A DNA stretch of 64,000 bases from Photobacterium sp. TY1-4 (GCF_025398175.1 NZ_CP099734.1:248001-312000); one strand, 5' to 3'; shown: positions 39,718 through 51,992, numbered from the stretch's first letter. Notes: generated by a model not told the origin, from the sequence alone. Translations and numbers: made by a program.

Positions 39718-40320
39718 ATGGAATTGGTAGTCAAAGGCGCTGACGCGCTAACTGTCTCCGAAGCTACTTTTGGGCGTGATTTCAATGAAGCGCTTGTACA
39801 CCAAGTAGTTGTTGCTTACGCAGCAGGTGCTCGTCAAGGTACACGTGCTCAGAAGACTCGTTCTGACGTTTCTGGTGGTGGCGCGAAGCCATGGCGCCAG
39901 AAAGGTACAGGCCGCGCTCGTGCAGGTACAATCCGTAGCCCACTATGGCGTACCGGTGGTGTAACTTTCGCTGCTCGTCCACAAGACCACAGCCAGAAAG
40001 TTAACAAGAAAATGTACCGTGGTGCTATGAAGAGCATTCTGTCTGAGCTGGTTCGTCAAGAGCGTCTGATCGTTGTTGACAACTTCTCAGTTGAAGCACC
40101 TAAAACTAAAGCACTGGTTGCCAAGCTGAAAGAGCTTGAGCTGACTGATGCACTGATCGTAACTGGCGAACTAGATGAGAATCTATTCCTGGCAGCGCGC
40201 AACCTGTACAAGGTTGACGTACGCGATGCTAAGGCAATCGATCCAGTGAGCCTGATTGCTTTCGATAAAGTTGTGATGACTGCTGATGCAGTTAAACAAG
40301 TTGAGGAGATGCTGGCATGA
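39718..40320 (+). CDS. rplD: Ribosomal protein L4
   Basis: 200 residues. 50S assembly protein lining the exit tunnel and the autogenous repressor of the S10 operon. The long loop [19 protein letters not shown] reaches the tunnel. Overlaps rplW by 4 bases (ATGA). Confidence 0.99.
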   Translation: MELVVKGADALTVSEATFGRDFNEALVHQVVVAYAAGARQGTRAQKTRSDVSGGGAKPWRQKGTGRARAGTIRSPLWRTGGVTFAARPQDHSQKVNKKMYRGAMKSILSELVRQERLIVVDNFSVEAPKTKALVAKLKELELTDALIVTGELDENLFLAARNLYKVDVRDAKAIDPVSLIAFDKVVMTADAVKQVEEMLA

Positions 40321-40619
40321 TCACTGAAGAGCGTATTCTAAAAGTTCTACGTGCTCCGCACATCTCTGAAAAAGCGACTATGGCTGCTGAAAACGGTAAC
40401 ACTATCGTTTTCAAAGTAGCGAAAGACGCAACGAAGAAAGAGATCAAAGCAGCAGTTGAAAAACTGTTTGAGGTTGAAGTCAAGTCTGTAAACACTCTTG
40501 TTGCCAAGGGTAAGACCAAACGTCAAGGTATGCGTGAAGGCCGTCGTAGCGACTGGAAAAAAGCGTATGTAATCTTGAAAGAAGGTCAGGACATCGACTT
40601 CGCTGGCGGTGCAGAGTAA
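40317..40619 (+). CDS. rplW: Ribosomal protein L23
   Basis: 100 residues ([21 protein letters not shown]). Sits at the tunnel exit and docks trigger factor and SRP. Start overlaps the rplD stop, giving coupled translation. Confidence 0.99.
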   Translation: MITEERILKVLRAPHISEKATMAAENGNTIVFKVAKDATKKEIKAAVEKLFEVEVKSVNTLVAKGKTKRQGMREGRRSDWKKAYVILKEGQDIDFAGGAE

Positions 40620-40637
40620 GACTAGGAGCAAAGAAGA

Positions 40638-41462
40638 ATGGCTATTGTAAAATGTAAGCCGACTTCCCCAGGTCGTCGCCACGTTGTTAAAGTGGTTAAC
40701 TCTGACCTGCATAAGGGTAAGCCGTACGCGCCACTACTAGAGAAAAAATCTAAGACTGGTGGTCGTAACAATAACGGTCGTATCACAGTACGTCACATCG
40801 GTGGTGGTAACAAAAATGCTTACCGTATCATCGACTTCAAACGTACTAAAGATGGTATCCCAGCGAAAGTTGAGCGCCTAGAATACGATCCAAACCGTAG
40901 CGCAAACATTGCTCTGGTTCTGTACGCAGACGGTGAGCGTCGCTACATCATCGCACCGAAAGGTCTGAAAGCTGGTGACTCTATCCAGTCTGGCGCAGAT
41001 GCTGCGATCAAAGTTGGTAACACACTACCAATGCGCAACATCCCAGTAGGTTCAACTGTACACTGTGTTGAACTGAAGCCAGGTAAAGGTGCTCAGCTGG
41101 CTCGTTCAGCTGGTGCTTATGCTCAGATCGTTGCACGTGCAGGCACTTACGTGACTCTGCGTCTGCGTTCTGGTGAGATGCGTAAAGTTCTGGCCGAAGG
41201 TCGCGCGACTCTAGGTGAAGTTGGCAACGCAGAGCACATGCTACGTGAACTGGGTAAAGCCGGTGCTTCACGCTGGCGCGGTGTTCGCCCAACTGTACGT
41301 GGTGTTGTAATGAACCCAGTTGACCACCCACACGGTGGTGGTGAAGGTCGTACTTCTGGTGGTCGTCACCCAGTGACGCCATGGGGTGTACCGACTAAGG
41401 GTTACAAGACTCGTAAGAACAAGCGTACCGACAAGTACATCGTACGTCGTCGTAACAAGTAA
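40638..41462 (+). CDS. rplB: Ribosomal protein L2
   Basis: 274 residues. Primary 23S-binding protein needed for subunit association and peptidyl transfer; the conserved [15 protein letters not shown] loop with its histidine is present. ATG at 40638 preceded by AGGAGCAAAG. Confidence 0.99.
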   Translation: MAIVKCKPTSPGRRHVVKVVNSDLHKGKPYAPLLEKKSKTGGRNNNGRITVRHIGGGNKNAYRIIDFKRTKDGIPAKVERLEYDPNRSANIALVLYADGERRYIIAPKGLKAGDSIQSGADAAIKVGNTLPMRNIPVGSTVHCVELKPGKGAQLARSAGAYAQIVARAGTYVTLRLRSGEMRKVLAEGRATLGEVGNAEHMLRELGKAGASRWRGVRPTVRGVVMNPVDHPHGGGEGRTSGGRHPVTPWGVPTKGYKTRKNKRTDKYIVRRRNK

Positions 41463-41479
41463 TTTATATCAGAGGATAA

Positions 41480-41761
<282 letters not shown>

Positions 41762-41775
41762 GAGGAGTATAGGTA

Positions 41776-42108
41776 ATGGAAGCTATCGCTAAACATCGCT
41801 TTGCTCGCATCTCACCGCAGAAAGCACGTTTGGTTGCAGATCAACTGCGCGGTAAGCCAGTTGCACAAGCTCTGGAAATTCTGCAGTTCAGCAACAAAAA
41901 AGCTGCTGATCTGATCAAGAAAGTTCTGGAATCTGCTATCGCTAACGCAGAACACAACGAAGGCGCAGACATCGATGATCTGAATGTTGCGAAAATCTTC
42001 GTTGACGAAGGTCCTACCATGAAGCGTATTATGCCTCGTGCTAAAGGCCGTGCCGATCGCATCTTGAAGCGTTCTAGCCACATCACTGTTGTTGTAGCAG
42101 ACCGCTAA
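41776..42108 (+). CDS. rplV: Ribosomal protein L22
   Basis: 110 residues. Its extended hairpin ([21 protein letters not shown]) lines the exit tunnel near the macrolide site; no deletion is apparent in the hairpin. 14 bases after rpsS. Confidence 0.99.
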   Translation: MEAIAKHRFARISPQKARLVADQLRGKPVAQALEILQFSNKKAADLIKKVLESAIANAEHNEGADIDDLNVAKIFVDEGPTMKRIMPRAKGRADRILKRSSHITVVVADR

Positions 42109-42127
42109 GAGACTAGGAGAGAAAGCA

Positions 42128-42817
42128 ATGGGTCAAAAAGTACATCCTAATGGTATTCGTCTTGGCATCGTTAAGCCATGGAATACCACTTGGTTTGCTA
42201 ACAGCCAAGAGTTCGCTGACAACCTAGACGGCGACTTCAAGGTACGTCAGTTCCTGACTAAGGAACTATCTAAAGCGTCTCTGTCACGCATCGTTATCGA
42301 GCGTCCTGCGAAGAGCATCCGTGTGACTATTCACACTGCTCGCCCAGGTGTTGTAATCGGTAAGAAAGGTGAAGACGTAGAAAAACTACGCGCTCACGTT
42401 GCGAAGATCGCTGGTGTTCCAGCTCAGATCAACATCGCAGAAGTACGTAAGCCTGAGCTAGACGGTCAACTGGTTGCAGACAGCATTACGTCTCAGCTGG
42501 AGCGTCGTGTGATGTTCCGTCGCGCGATGAAGCGTGCGGTTCAGAACGCTATGCGTCTTGGCGCGAAAGGTATCAAAGTAGAAGTAAGCGGCCGTCTTGG
42601 CGGTGCTGAAATCGCACGTACCGAGTGGTACCGTGAAGGTCGTGTGCCTCTGCACACTCTACGTGCTGACATTGATTACGCAACTTCTTCGGCTCACACC
42701 CAATACGGTGTAATCGGCGTTAAAGTTTGGATCTTCAAAGGTGAAGTTCTGGGCGGCATGCCAGTTGCTGAGCCAAAGGCTGACAAGCCTAAGAAGCAGC
42801 GCAAAGGCCGTAAATAA
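42128..42817 (+). CDS. rpsC: Ribosomal protein S3
   Basis: 229 residues. Has KH domain ([17 protein letters not shown]) and lies at the mRNA entry with helicase activity. The lysine-rich tail is slightly shorter than in E. coli (233). Confidence 0.99.
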   Translation: MGQKVHPNGIRLGIVKPWNTTWFANSQEFADNLDGDFKVRQFLTKELSKASLSRIVIERPAKSIRVTIHTARPGVVIGKKGEDVEKLRAHVAKIAGVPAQINIAEVRKPELDGQLVADSITSQLERRVMFRRAMKRAVQNAMRLGAKGIKVEVSGRLGGAEIARTEWYREGRVPLHTLRADIDYATSSAHTQYGVIGVKVWIFKGEVLGGMPVAEPKADKPKKQRKGRK

Positions 42818-42828
42818 GGAGTTTATCG

Positions 42829-43239
42829 ATGCTGCAACCTAAACGCACTAAATTCCGCAAGGCTCATAAGGGTCGTAACCGCGGTCTAGCGAACGGTACT
42901 GACGTAAGCTTCGGCACATTTGGTCTGAAAGCTGTTGGTCGTGGTCGTATCACTGCTCGCCAAATTGAAGCGGCTCGTCGTGCTATGACTCGTCACATTA
43001 AACGTCAAGGTCAAATCTGGATTCGTATCTTCCCAGACAAGCCAATTACCTCTAAGCCTCTTGAAGTTCGTCAAGGTAAAGGTAAAGGTAACGTTGAATA
43101 CTGGGTAGCCCAGATTCAACCAGGTAAAGTTCTGTACGAAATGGATGGTGTTCCTGAAGCACTGGCTCGTGAAGCATTCGATCTTGCTGCACGTAAGCTA
43201 CCTATCAAGACTACATTCGTAACTAAGGCGGTGATGTGA
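42829..43239 (+). CDS. rplP: Ribosomal protein L16
   Basis: 136 residues ([19 protein letters not shown]). Helps position tRNA in the A site; includes the conserved arginine region modified by RoxA. The TGA stop overlaps the rpmC ATG by one base. Confidence 0.99.
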   Translation: MLQPKRTKFRKAHKGRNRGLANGTDVSFGTFGLKAVGRGRITARQIEAARRAMTRHIKRQGQIWIRIFPDKPITSKPLEVRQGKGKGNVEYWVAQIQPGKVLYEMDGVPEALAREAFDLAARKLPIKTTFVTKAVM

Positions 43240-43430
43240 TGAAAGCACAAGATCTGCGCGCTAAAAGCGTTGAAGAGCTGAATGCTGAGCTTGTGGGCCT
43301 TCTGCGCGAACAGTTCAACCTGCGTATGCAGGCTGCGACTGGTCAACTACAGCAGACTCACACTCTGAAAGCTGTACGTCGCGATATCGCACGTGTTAAA
43401 ACCGTTCTGACTGAGAAGGCTGGCGCATAA
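43239..43430 (+). CDS. rpmC: Ribosomal protein L29
   Basis: 63 residues ([18 protein letters not shown]). Two-helix protein near the tunnel exit. A GTG three bases upstream is in frame but ATG 43239 fits the family. Its TAA overlaps the rpsQ ATG by one base. Confidence 0.98.
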   Translation: MKAQDLRAKSVEELNAELVGLLREQFNLRMQAATGQLQQTHTLKAVRRDIARVKTVLTEKAGA

Positions 43431-43684
43431 TGAGCGAGAAAATTCGTACTCAGCAAGGTCGTGTAGTTAGCAACAAAGGCGACAAGTCTATCGTTGTTGC
43501 AATCGAGCGTAAGGTGAAACACCCAGTCTACGGGAAGTACATCACTCGCACGACTAAACTGCATGCACACGACGAAAACAACGAGTGTGGCCAAGGCGAT
43601 ACTGTTGAAATTCGTGAGTGCCGTCCACTGTCTAAGACGAAGTCTTGGACTCTGGTTCGCGTAGTTGAGAAAGCTCGCGTCTAA
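43430..43684 (+). CDS. rpsQ: Ribosomal protein S17
   Basis: 84 residues. OB-fold primary 16S-binding protein; last gene of the S10 operon and followed by a terminator. Confidence 0.99.
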   Translation: MSEKIRTQQGRVVSNKGDKSIVVAIERKVKHPVYGKYITRTTKLHAHDENNECGQGDTVEIRECRPLSKTKSWTLVRVVEKARV

Positions 43685-43710
43685 GCGAACTTGACAACAT
43701 CCTAACTGAG

Positions 43711-43743
43711 CGGCCCCGAAAATTTTGGGGCCGTTTATTTTTT
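43711..43743 (+). terminator. Terminator between the S10 and spc operons
   Basis: CGGCCCC (43711-43717) pairs with GGGGCCG (43727-43733), followed by TTTATTTTTT (43734-43743). The loop GAAAATTTT is itself self-complementary. A spc promoter should lie just after it; I could not fix its boxes, though TATCAT at 43770-43775 is a possible -10. Confidence 0.85.
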
Positions 43744-43846
43744 GTCTACCCATCGGGCGAAAAGAGTGTTATCATTCGCCGCCTTTGTAGAAAAGGCAAA
43801 GCGACCCGTGATGGGTCTAGATGTTTTAAATTAGCGGAGCACTAAC

Positions 43847-44218
43847 ATGATCCAAATGCAAAGTATGCTAGAAGCTGCCGATAACTCCGGCGCTCGTAGC
43901 GTAATGTGTATTAAGGTTCTGGGTGGTTCACACCGTCGCTATGCACATATCGGTGACATCATCAAAGTTACTGTTAAGGAAGCAATTCCACGCGGTAAAG
44001 TTAAAAAGGGTGATGTACTGAAAGCGGTGGTTGTGCGCACTCGTAAAGGCGTACGTCGTCCAGACGGCTCTGTCATTCGTTTTGACCGTAATGCTTGTGT
44101 ATTGTTGAACGACAACACTGAGCAACCAATCGGTACTCGTATTTTCGGCCCTGTGACTCGTGAGCTTCGTAACGATAAGTTCATGAAGATCGTTTCACTA
44201 GCGCCAGAAGTACTGTAA
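43847..44218 (+). CDS. rplN: Ribosomal protein L14
   Basis: 123 residues ([27 protein letters not shown]). 50S interface protein forming bridge B8 and target of RsfS. First gene of the spc operon, with GCGGAGCAC upstream. Confidence 0.99.
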   Translation: MIQMQSMLEAADNSGARSVMCIKVLGGSHRRYAHIGDIIKVTVKEAIPRGKVKKGDVLKAVVVRTRKGVRRPDGSVIRFDRNACVLLNDNTEQPIGTRIFGPVTRELRNDKFMKIVSLAPEVL

Positions 44219-44230
44219 GGAGTAATTCAA

Positions 44231-44542
44231 ATGGCAGCTAAAATCCGTCGCAACGACGAAGTTATCGTTCTTACTGGTAAAGACAAAGGTAAGAAAGGTA
44301 AAGTATCTAAGGTTCTAGCAACCGGTAAAATCATCGTTGAAGGTATCAACCTTGTGAAGAAGCACCAGAAGCCTGTACCGGCTATGGGCATCCAAGGTGG
44401 CATCGTTGAAAAAGAAGCAGCAATTGACGCTTCTAACGTTGCAATCGTAAACGGTGAAGGTAAAGCGGACCGTGTAGGCTTCCGATTCGAAGACGGCAAA
44501 AAAGTCCGTTTCTTCAAATCGACTGGCGAAACTATCAAGTAA
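44231..44542 (+). CDS. rplX: Ribosomal protein L24
   Basis: 103 residues (E. coli 104). KOW-domain assembly initiator of the 50S subunit. Two residues shorter in the loop after NVAIVN. 17 bases before rplE. Confidence 0.98.
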   Translation: MAAKIRRNDEVIVLTGKDKGKKGKVSKVLATGKIIVEGINLVKKHQKPVPAMGIQGGIVEKEAAIDASNVAIVNGEGKADRVGFRFEDGKKVRFFKSTGETIK

Positions 44543-44550
44543 TTCTGGAG

Positions 44551-44582
44551 TAGTACACTATGGCGAAACTGCATGATTACTA
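44551..44582 (+). promoter_or_regulatory. S8 repressor target at the rplE start
   Basis: TAGTA (44551-44555) pairs with TACTA (44578-44582) around the rplE ATG at 44560, and the enclosed bases ATGGCGAAACTGCATGATTA match the E. coli spc mRNA S8-binding hairpin. S8 binding there represses spc operon translation. Confidence 0.65.
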
Positions 44583-45099
44583 TAAAGAGACTATTGTAAA
44601 AGAGCTTGCTGACAAGTTCGAATACAAGAGCATCATGCAAGTCCCAAGGATCGAAAAAATCACACTGAACATGGGTGTGGGCGATGCGATCAACGACAAA
44701 AAACTGCTAGAGAACGCAGCTGCTGACATGACTGCAATTGCAGGTCAGAAGCCGCTGATCACTAAAGCACGTAAGTCTGTTGCTGGCTTTAAGATCCGTG
44801 AGGGCTACCCTATTGGCTGTAAAGTAACTCTACGTGGCGAACGTATGTGGGACTTTTTCGAGCGTCTAATTTCAATTGCTGTTCCTCGTATCCGTGATTT
44901 CCGTGGTCTGAACCCGAAATCATTCGACGGTCGTGGTAACTACAGCATGGGCGTTCGTGAGCAGATTATCTTCCCAGAGATCGATTACGATAAAGTTGAT
45001 CGTGTACGTGGTCTAGACATCACGATTACGACTTCTGCGAATTCTGACGAAGAAGCTCGTGCTCTGCTATCTGCTTTTAACTTCCCATTCCGTAAGTAA
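44560..45099 (+). CDS. rplE: Ribosomal protein L5
   Basis: 179 residues ([20 protein letters not shown]). Binds 5S rRNA and the P-site tRNA elbow. Its start lies inside the S8 target hairpin. Confidence 0.99.
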   Translation: MAKLHDYYKETIVKELADKFEYKSIMQVPRIEKITLNMGVGDAINDKKLLENAAADMTAIAGQKPLITKARKSVAGFKIREGYPIGCKVTLRGERMWDFFERLISIAVPRIRDFRGLNPKSFDGRGNYSMGVREQIIFPEIDYDKVDRVRGLDITITTSANSDEEARALLSAFNFPFRK

Positions 45100-45114
45100 A
45101 AGTAAGGGTTACTA

Positions 45115-45420
45115 ATGGCTAAAGAATCCATGAAGGCGCGCGAAGTAAAACGCGCCAAGCTAGTAGCAAAGTTCGCTGAAAAGCGTTCTGCGCTGAAAGC
45201 TCTAATCAACGACGTGAACGCGTCTGAAGAAGACCGCTGGAATGCAGTGCTTAAACTTCAGTCACTACCACGTGATTCTGCGAAGTCTCGTCAGCGTAAC
45301 CGCTGTAACCAGACTGGACGTCCACACGGCTACCTGCGTAAGTTTGGTCTATGCCGTATCAAGGTTCGTGAAGCTTGCATGAAAGGCGAGATTCCGGGTC
45401 TGCGTAAAGCTAGCTGGTAA
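45115..45420 (+). CDS. rpsN: Ribosomal protein S14
   Basis: 101 residues, long zinc-free form. Contains [21 protein letters not shown]; extra cysteines ([13 protein letters not shown]) occur but not in CxxC pairs, so zinc binding is not expected. Confidence 0.98.
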   Translation: MAKESMKAREVKRAKLVAKFAEKRSALKALINDVNASEEDRWNAVLKLQSLPRDSAKSRQRNRCNQTGRPHGYLRKFGLCRIKVREACMKGEIPGLRKASW

Positions 45421-45456
45421 TTTGTTACCAAATTAGAATCACGGAGTAATTGACTT

Positions 45457-45849
45457 ATGAGCATGCAAGATCCGATTTCGGATATGCTGACCCGCATTCG
45501 CAACGGTCAGGCAGCGAAAAAAGTTGCTGTTAAAATGCCATCTTCTAAGCTGAAAGTTGCTATCGCTAAACTGCTGAAAGAAGAAGGTTATGTGGCTGAC
45601 TACACCATTGCTGGTGAAGTGAAGCCTGAGCTAGAAGTGACTCTTAAGTACTTCGAAGCGAACCCAGTTATTGAGCAAATCCAACGTGTATCACGTCCAG
45701 GTCTGCGCATCTACAAGAAAAAAGATGCTCTGCCTTCAGTGATGGGCGGCCTGGGTATTGCTGTTGTATCCACTTCCAAAGGTCTGATGACTGACCGCGC
45801 TGCTCGCAAAGCGGGTCTTGGCGGTGAGATTATCTGCTACGTAGCTTAA
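45457..45849 (+). CDS. rpsH: Ribosomal protein S8
   Basis: 130 residues ([18 protein letters not shown]). Binds 16S helix 21 and represses the spc operon through the rplE hairpin. The C-terminal [20 protein letters not shown] motif is intact. Confidence 0.99.
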   Translation: MSMQDPISDMLTRIRNGQAAKKVAVKMPSSKLKVAIAKLLKEEGYVADYTIAGEVKPELEVTLKYFEANPVIEQIQRVSRPGLRIYKKKDALPSVMGGLGIAVVSTSKGLMTDRAARKAGLGGEIICYVA

Positions 45850-45859
45850 GGAGTAGGAA

Positions 45860-46393
45860 ATGTCTCGTGTTGCAAAAGCACCTGTAGTAATTCCTGCCGG
45901 CGTAGAAGTTAAACTTAACGGCCAGGAAATCACTGTAAAAGGTGGCAAGGGCGAACTAACTCGCACTATCCATGATGCAGTAGTTCTTTCCCAGGAAGAA
46001 AACGCAATCACTTTCGGCCCTCGTGAAGGTGTCGAAAAAGCTTGGGCACAAGCAGGTACTGCACGTGCACTAGTTAACAACATGGTTGTTGGTGTTACTG
46101 AAGGCTTCACTAAGAAGCTGATTCTTAAGGGTGTTGGTTACCGTGCTGCTATCAAAGGCAACGCTGTTGGTCTGACCCTAGGTTTCTCGCACCCAGTTGA
46201 GCACGAACTACCAGCAGGTATCAAAGCTGAATGTCCAACCCAGACTGAAATCGTACTGACAGGTACTGATAAGCAGCTGATTGGTCAGGTTGCTGCTGAT
46301 ATTCGCGCTTACCGTAGCCCTGAGCCTTACAAAGGTAAAGGTGTTCGTTACGCCGACGAAGTTGTGCGTACTAAAGAAGCTAAGAAGAAGTAA
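45860..46393 (+). CDS. rplF: Ribosomal protein L6
   Basis: 177 residues ([19 protein letters not shown]). Binds near the sarcin-ricin loop and the factor site. Ten bases after rpsH. Confidence 0.99.
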   Translation: MSRVAKAPVVIPAGVEVKLNGQEITVKGGKGELTRTIHDAVVLSQEENAITFGPREGVEKAWAQAGTARALVNNMVVGVTEGFTKKLILKGVGYRAAIKGNAVGLTLGFSHPVEHELPAGIKAECPTQTEIVLTGTDKQLIGQVAADIRAYRSPEPYKGKGVRYADEVVRTKEAKKK

Positions 46394-46402
46394 GGTAACA
46401 CT

Positions 46403-46756
46403 ATGGATAAGAAAGCATCTCGTATCCGTCGTGCGACCCGTGCACGTCGTAAGATCGCTGAGCTGGGTGCAACCCGCCTGGTTGTACACCGCACGCCACG
46501 TCACGTGTACGCGCAGGTTATCGCACCAAATGGTTCTGAGGTAATCGCAGCCGCTTCTACAGTAGAAAAAGCGATCCGTGAGCAGGTTAAGAGCACCGGT
46601 AACAAAGACGCTGCTGCAGCTGTAGGTAAAGCTATTGCTGAGCGCGCGATTGAAAAAGGCATCTCTAACGTTGCATTCGATCGTTCTGGTTTCCAATACC
46701 ACGGCCGTGTTGCTGCACTAGCAGAAGCTGCTCGTGAAGCTGGTCTGAAATTCTAA
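46403..46756 (+). CDS. rplR: Ribosomal protein L18
   Basis: 117 residues ([22 protein letters not shown]). Binds 5S rRNA with L5 and L25; two diverged 5S genes lie downstream in this window. Confidence 0.99.
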   Translation: MDKKASRIRRATRARRKIAELGATRLVVHRTPRHVYAQVIAPNGSEVIAAASTVEKAIREQVKSTGNKDAAAAVGKAIAERAIEKGISNVAFDRSGFQYHGRVAALAEAAREAGLKF

Positions 46757-46768
46757 GGTAGGCGGAAG

Positions 46769-47266
46769 ATGGCTAACGAAAAAACTCAATCAGATTTGCA
46801 TGAAAAGCTGATCGCTGTTAACCGTGTATCTAAGACGGTTAAAGGTGGTCGTATTTTCAGCTTTACTGCACTAACTGTAGTTGGTGACGGTAACGGTCGC
46901 GTTGGTTTCGGTTACGGCAAGGCACGTGAAGTACCTGCTGCGATCCAGAAAGCGATGGAAAAAGCTCGTCGTAACATGGTTAATGTTGCCCTAAACGACG
47001 GTACTCTGCACCACGCTGTTAAAGGCCGCCACACTGGTTCTAAAGTGTACATGCAGCCTGCATCAGAAGGTACTGGTATCATCGCCGGTGGTGCAATGCG
47101 TGCAGTTCTGGAAGTTGCGGGCGTTCGCAACGTTCTGGCAAAAGCATACGGCTCTACAAACCCAATCAACATCGTTCGCGCGACTATTGACGGTTTGAGT
47201 GGCATGAACTCTCCAGAAATGATCGCTGCGAAGCGTGGTCTTTCTGTTAAAGAAATTCTGGAGTAA
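46769..47266 (+). CDS. rpsE: Ribosomal protein S5
   Basis: 165 residues. Central 30S protein controlling decoding fidelity and mRNA entry; the spectinomycin loop [16 protein letters not shown] looks wild type. Confidence 0.99.
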   Translation: MANEKTQSDLHEKLIAVNRVSKTVKGGRIFSFTALTVVGDGNGRVGFGYGKAREVPAAIQKAMEKARRNMVNVALNDGTLHHAVKGRHTGSKVYMQPASEGTGIIAGGAMRAVLEVAGVRNVLAKAYGSTNPINIVRATIDGLSGMNSPEMIAAKRGLSVKEILE

Positions 47267-47271
47267 TCGAC

Positions 47272-47451
47272 ATGGCAAAGACTATTAAAGTAACGCAGAC
47301 CAAGAGCTCAATCGGCCGTCTGCCTAAGCACAAAGCTACTTTGCGTGGCCTGGGTCTACGTCGCATCAACCACACTGTAGAACTTGAAGATACTGCTTGC
47401 GTACGCGGCATGATCAATAAAGTTATCTACATGGTTAAAGTTGAGGAGTAA
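47272..47451 (+). CDS. rpmD: Ribosomal protein L30
   Basis: 59 residues, beginning [21 protein letters not shown] short 50S protein. It follows rpsE by 5 bases with CTGGAGTAA as its ribosome binding site, and precedes rplO by 5 bases. Confidence 0.98.
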   Translation: MAKTIKVTQTKSSIGRLPKHKATLRGLGLRRINHTVELEDTACVRGMINKVIYMVKVEE

Positions 47452-47456
47452 TCAGA

Positions 47457-47891
47457 ATGCGTTTGAATACTCTATCTCCGGCTGCGGGTTCTAAGCCTTC
47501 TGCGAAGCGCGTAGGCCGTGGTATCGGTTCAGGTCTGGGTAAAACTTGTGGCCGTGGTCACAAAGGTCAGAAGTCACGTTCAGGTGGTTCTGTACGTCCA
47601 GGCTTCGAAGGCGGTCAAATGCCTTTGAAACAGCGTCTACCAAAATTCGGTTTTACTTCTCGCAAGAGCCTGGTAACAGCTGAAGTTCGTCTAGCAGAGC
47701 TGGCGAAAGTTGAAGGTGACGTAGTAAGCCTAGAAACACTGAAGGCTGCGAACGTAGTCACTAAGAACATCGAGTTCGTGAAAGTTGTACTTTCTGGTGA
47801 AATCGCTCGCTCAGTTACAGTGAAAGGTCTACGCGTAACTAAAGGCGCTAAAGCTGCGATCGAAGCTGCAGGCGGTAAAATCGAGGAATAA
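47457..47891 (+). CDS. rplO: Ribosomal protein L15
   Basis: 144 residues ([26 protein letters not shown]). Late 50S assembly protein with a long glycine-rich basic N-terminal extension. Confidence 0.99.
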   Translation: MRLNTLSPAAGSKPSAKRVGRGIGSGLGKTCGRGHKGQKSRSGGSVRPGFEGGQMPLKQRLPKFGFTSRKSLVTAEVRLAELAKVEGDVVSLETLKAANVVTKNIEFVKVVLSGEIARSVTVKGLRVTKGAKAAIEAAGGKIEE

Positions 47892-47913
47892 TTAACTCGA
47901 GGATGAGGTACAG

Positions 47914-49239
47914 ATGGCTAAACAACCAGGACAAGATTTTCGTAGCGCCCAAGGTGGCCTAGCAGAGCTTAAGACTCGCCTACTTTTTGTATTAGGTGCA
48001 ATCTTAATTTTCCGAGCCGGCTCCTTTGTGCCTATTCCTGGTATTGACGCTGCTGTACTTGCCGATCTGTTCGAACAGCAAAAGGGCACCGTCATTGAAC
48101 TGTTTAACATGTTCTCTGGTGGTGCACTTGAGCGTGCTTCCATCTTGGCGCTGGGGATCATGCCGTATATTTCGGCATCGATTATTGTCCAGCTGCTGAC
48201 GGTTGTTCACCCGGCCTTGGCCGAGTTGAAAAAGGAAGGGGAGTCTGGCCGTCGTAAGATCAGCCAGTACACTCGTTACGGCACGCTTGTTTTGGCAACC
48301 TTCCAAGCAATTGGTATTGCAACGGGGTTACCAAGTATGATCCCAGGCCTGGTGATTAATCCGGGCCTCGGATTTTACTTTGTCGCGGTAGTGAGTTTGG
48401 TCACCGGTACCATGTTCCTGATGTGGTTGGGTGAGCAGATTACCGAGCGTGGCATTGGTAACGGTATTTCAGTAATTATCTTTACTGGTATCGTTGCAGG
48501 TTTGCCGCCGGCTATTGGACAGACCGTAGAGCAAGCACGTCAAGGTGAATTGCACGTACTTCTTCTACTATTAATTGCAGTTATCTCTTTCGCTGTAATT
48601 TATTTTGTAGTGTTCATGGAGCGTGGTCAGCGTCGTATCGTCGTCAACTACGCCAAACGTCAGCAAGGCCGTCGTGTTTTTGCTGCGCAGAGCACTCACC
48701 TGCCGTTGAAAATCAACATGGCAGGGGTAATTCCAGCGATTTTTGCATCCAGTATTATTCTGTTCCCGGGCACACTGGCTCAGTGGTTCGGTCAGAATGA
48801 GAATCTAGGTTGGCTCAGCGATATCTCGCTGGCGCTCAGCCCAGGTCAGCCACTGTATGTTATGCTGTATGCTGCTGCGATTATTTTCTTCTGTTTCTTC
48901 TATACCGCGTTGGTGTTCAACCCGCGCGAGACAGCGGATAACTTGAAGAAGTCTGGTGCGTTCGTACCTGGTATTCGCCCGGGTGAGCAGACCGCGAAGT
49001 ATATTGATAAAGTGATGACTCGCCTGACACTGGCAGGTGCTCTGTACATTACCTTTATCTGTCTGATCCCCGAGTTTATGATGATTGCATGGAATGTCCG
49101 CTTTTACTTCGGCGGTACATCACTACTGATTGTAGTTGTAGTTATTATGGACTTCATGGCTCAAGTTCAGACACATCTGATGTCTCAACAATATGAGTCT
49201 GTTTTGAAAAAGGCTAACCTTAAAGGCCACGGCCGATAA
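47914..49239 (+). CDS. secY: SecY protein translocase channel
   Basis: 441 residues, ten transmembrane helices. Core of the SecYEG channel. Plug-helix region, the pore-ring isoleucines ([14 protein letters not shown]) and the cytoplasmic loop with [21 protein letters not shown] are present. Part of the spc operon, its usual place. Confidence 0.99.
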
Positions 49240-49268
49240 GACTAGTTATCCATTTACGGAGTTTAGCA

Positions 49269-49382
49269 ATGAAAGTTCGTGCTTCCGTTAAGAAAATCTG
49301 CCGTAACTGTAAAGTTATCAAGCGCAACGGTGTTGTGCGTGTAATTTGCAGTGAGCCAAAGCACAAACAGCGCCAAGGCTAA
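49269..49382 (+). CDS. rpmJ: Ribosomal protein L36
   Basis: 37 residues, [20 protein letters not shown] and so on. Zinc-binding (C+) form with Cys11, Cys14, Cys27 and His32. GGAG eight bases upstream. Last gene of the spc operon. Confidence 0.98.
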
Positions 49383-49414
49383 TTAGCAGAAATATTTCTT
49401 GCAAATTGAAGGTA

Positions 49415-49440
49415 GGTTGGCTAAATTAGCCAACCAATCT
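49415..49440 (+). terminator. Weak terminator-like hairpin after rpmJ
   Basis: GGTTGGCTA (49415-49423) pairs with TAGCCAACC (49427-49435), loop AAT, followed by AATCTTTT. Likely partial, letting some transcription into the alpha operon. Confidence 0.6.
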
Positions 49441-49461
49441 TTTGTGTGTGCAAAAGAATTG

Positions 49462-49545
49462 TCCCACCGCTGCGTATCCTAAACGGGCTTTGCAGCGGTT
49501 ATTCTTGAAAAGTACTAGGAGTGAATAGTGGCCCGTATTGCAGGC
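49462..49545 (+). promoter_or_regulatory. Alpha operon S4-binding leader pseudoknot
   Basis: CCGCTGC (49467-49473) pairs with GCAGCGG (49492-49498), and the loop carries GTATCCTAAACGGGCTT, very close to the E. coli alpha-operon leader. With AGGAGTGAATAGTGGCCCGT at the rpsM start it can form the pseudoknot bound by S4 (Rfam Alpha_RBS family, recognised from memory), which traps the 30S subunit and represses translation. Confidence 0.8.
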
Positions 49546-49884
49546 ATTAACATTCCTGATCATAAACATTCTGTAATCGCTCTTACTGCGATCTACGGCA
49601 TCGGTAAAACTCGCTCAAAAGCTATCCTAGCTGAAGTGGGTATTGCTGAAGATGTTAAGATCAGTGAACTGACTGAAGAGCAGATCGATCTACTGCGTGA
49701 TGGTGTAGCCAAGTACACTGTAGAAGGTGATCTACGTCGTGAAGTTTCCATGAACATCAAGCGTCTAATGGACCTTGGTTGTTACCGTGGTCTTCGTCAT
49801 CGTCGCAGTCTACCACTACGTGGACAGCGTACTAAAACCAACGCACGTACCCGTAAGGGTCCGCGCAAGCCGATCAAAAAATAA
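49528..49884 (+). CDS. rpsM: Ribosomal protein S13
   Basis: 118 residues ([20 protein letters not shown]). 30S head protein in bridges B1a/b. GTG start at 49528, as in E. coli, which is part of the S4-controlled pseudoknot. Confidence 0.99.
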   Translation: MARIAGINIPDHKHSVIALTAIYGIGKTRSKAILAEVGIAEDVKISELTEEQIDLLRDGVAKYTVEGDLRREVSMNIKRLMDLGCYRGLRHRRSLPLRGQRTKTNARTRKGPRKPIKK

Positions 49885-49897
49885 TCGGATAAGGTAG

Positions 49898-50293
<396 letters not shown>

Positions 50294-50325
50294 CGTTTCG
50301 TTTCTAGGAAAACTGGAGAAAGAAC

Positions 50326-50946
50326 ATGGCAAGATATTTGGGTCCTAAGCTGAAGCTTAGCCGTCGTGAAGGTACAGACTTGTTCCTTAAGTCTGGCGTT
50401 CGCGCGATTGATACCAAGTGTAAAATCGATAACGCACCAGGTGTACACGGCGCTCGTCGCGGTCGTCTATCTGACTATGGCGTTCAGCTTCGTGAGAAGC
50501 AAAAAGTTCGTCGTACGTACGGCGTTCTGGAAAAACAATTCCGTAACTACTACAAAGAAGCTGCTCGCCTGAAAGGCAACACAGGTGAAAACCTGCTGCA
50601 ACTTCTGGAAGGTCGTCTGGATAACGTAGTTTACCGCATGGGCTTCGGCTCAACTCGTGCTGAAGCACGTCAGCTGGTAAGCCACAAAGCGATCCTAGTT
50701 AACGGTCAAGTCGTAAACGTTCCTTCTTTCAAGGTAGCGGCTAACGACGTTGTTAGCGTTCGTGAGAAAGCTAAGAACCAAGCACGCATCAAAGCAGCTC
50801 TAGAAGTTGCTACTCAGCGTGAACTACCGACTTGGGTCGAAGTAGACAACAGCAAAATGGAAGGTACGTTCAAGCGTCTTCCAGAACGTTCTGATTTGTC
50901 TGCCGACATCAACGAACACCTGATCGTCGAGCTTTACTCTAAGTAA
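50326..50946 (+). CDS. rpsD: Ribosomal protein S4
   Basis: 206 residues. Primary 16S-binding assembly protein and autogenous repressor of the alpha operon. The S4 RNA-binding domain (about 95-155) is intact. GGAGAAAGAAC precedes the ATG. Confidence 0.99.
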   Translation: MARYLGPKLKLSRREGTDLFLKSGVRAIDTKCKIDNAPGVHGARRGRLSDYGVQLREKQKVRRTYGVLEKQFRNYYKEAARLKGNTGENLLQLLEGRLDNVVYRMGFGSTRAEARQLVSHKAILVNGQVVNVPSFKVAANDVVSVREKAKNQARIKAALEVATQRELPTWVEVDNSKMEGTFKRLPERSDLSADINEHLIVELYSK

Positions 50947-50969
50947 GGCTATAGTTAAGAGAGGACACA

Positions 50970-51959
50970 ATGCAGGGTTCTGTAACAGAATTTCTTAAGC
51001 CGCGTCTTGTTGATATTGAACAAGTTAGCACGACGCATGCAAAAGTAACTCTTGAGCCGCTAGAGCGTGGTTTCGGTCACACCCTAGGTAATGCTCTACG
51101 TCGCATCCTACTATCTTCAATGCCGGGTTGTGCTGTCACTGAAGTAGAGATCGACGGTGTGTTACACGAGTACAGCACCAAAGAAGGAGTACAGGAAGAT
51201 GTTCTTGAGATCCTTCTGAACCTTAAAGGCCTGGCCGTTAAGGTTGAGGGTAAAGACGAAGTTATCCTTACTCTGAATAAGTCTGGTGCAGGCCCTGTTG
51301 TTGCAGGTGACATCACCCACGACGGTGATGTTGAGATTGCGAACCCAGAGCACGTAATCTGCCACCTAACTGATGACAATGCTGACATCAGCATGCGCAT
51401 CAAGGTAGAACGTGGTCGTGGCTACGTACCAGCGTCTGCTCGTATTCATTCTGAAGAAGATGAGCGCCCAATTGGTCGTCTGCTAGTTGATGCAACTTTC
51501 AGCCCAGTTGACCGTATCGCTTACGCTGTTGAGGCTGCACGTGTTGAACAACGTACAGACCTGGACAAGTTGGTTATCGATATGGAGACAAACGGTACGC
51601 TTGATCCTGAGGAAGCTATCCGTCGCGCGGCTACAATTCTGGCCGAGCAACTGGATGCATTCGTAGATCTGCGTGATGTACGAGTTCCTGAAGAGAAAGA
51701 AGAGAAGCCTGAGTTCGATCCGATCCTACTGCGTCCTGTAGACGATCTTGAACTAACTGTTCGCTCTGCTAACTGTCTGAAAGCAGAAGCGATCCATTAC
51801 ATCGGTGATCTTGTTCAGCGTACCGAGGTTGAGCTACTGAAAACGCCTAACCTGGGTAAGAAGTCTTTGACTGAAATTAAAGACGTGCTGGCTTCACGTG
51901 GTCTGTCTCTGGGTATGCGTCTAGAGAACTGGCCGCCAGCATCAATCGCTGAAGATTAA
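50970..51959 (+). CDS. rpoA: RNA polymerase alpha subunit
   Basis: 329 residues. N-terminal domain (1-235) dimerises and assembles the polymerase ([26 protein letters not shown]). A linker leads to the C-terminal domain (about 250-329) that binds UP elements and activators such as CRP; the residues of the 265 determinant region ([17 protein letters not shown]) are conserved. Confidence 0.99.
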   Translation: MQGSVTEFLKPRLVDIEQVSTTHAKVTLEPLERGFGHTLGNALRRILLSSMPGCAVTEVEIDGVLHEYSTKEGVQEDVLEILLNLKGLAVKVEGKDEVILTLNKSGAGPVVAGDITHDGDVEIANPEHVICHLTDDNADISMRIKVERGRGYVPASARIHSEEDERPIGRLLVDATFSPVDRIAYAVEAARVEQRTDLDKLVIDMETNGTLDPEEAIRRAATILAEQLDAFVDLRDVRVPEEKEEKPEFDPILLRPVDDLELTVRSANCLKAEAIHYIGDLVQRTEVELLKTPNLGKKSLTEIKDVLASRGLSLGMRLENWPPASIAED

Positions 51960-51992
51960 TAGTTACTGATATCTAGTTAGAAGGATTAGGTC

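Noticed and set aside
45115..45420. Zinc-binding S14 paralogue
   Set aside because: Extra cysteines are present but not as CxxC pairs, and the 101-residue length is the zinc-free form.
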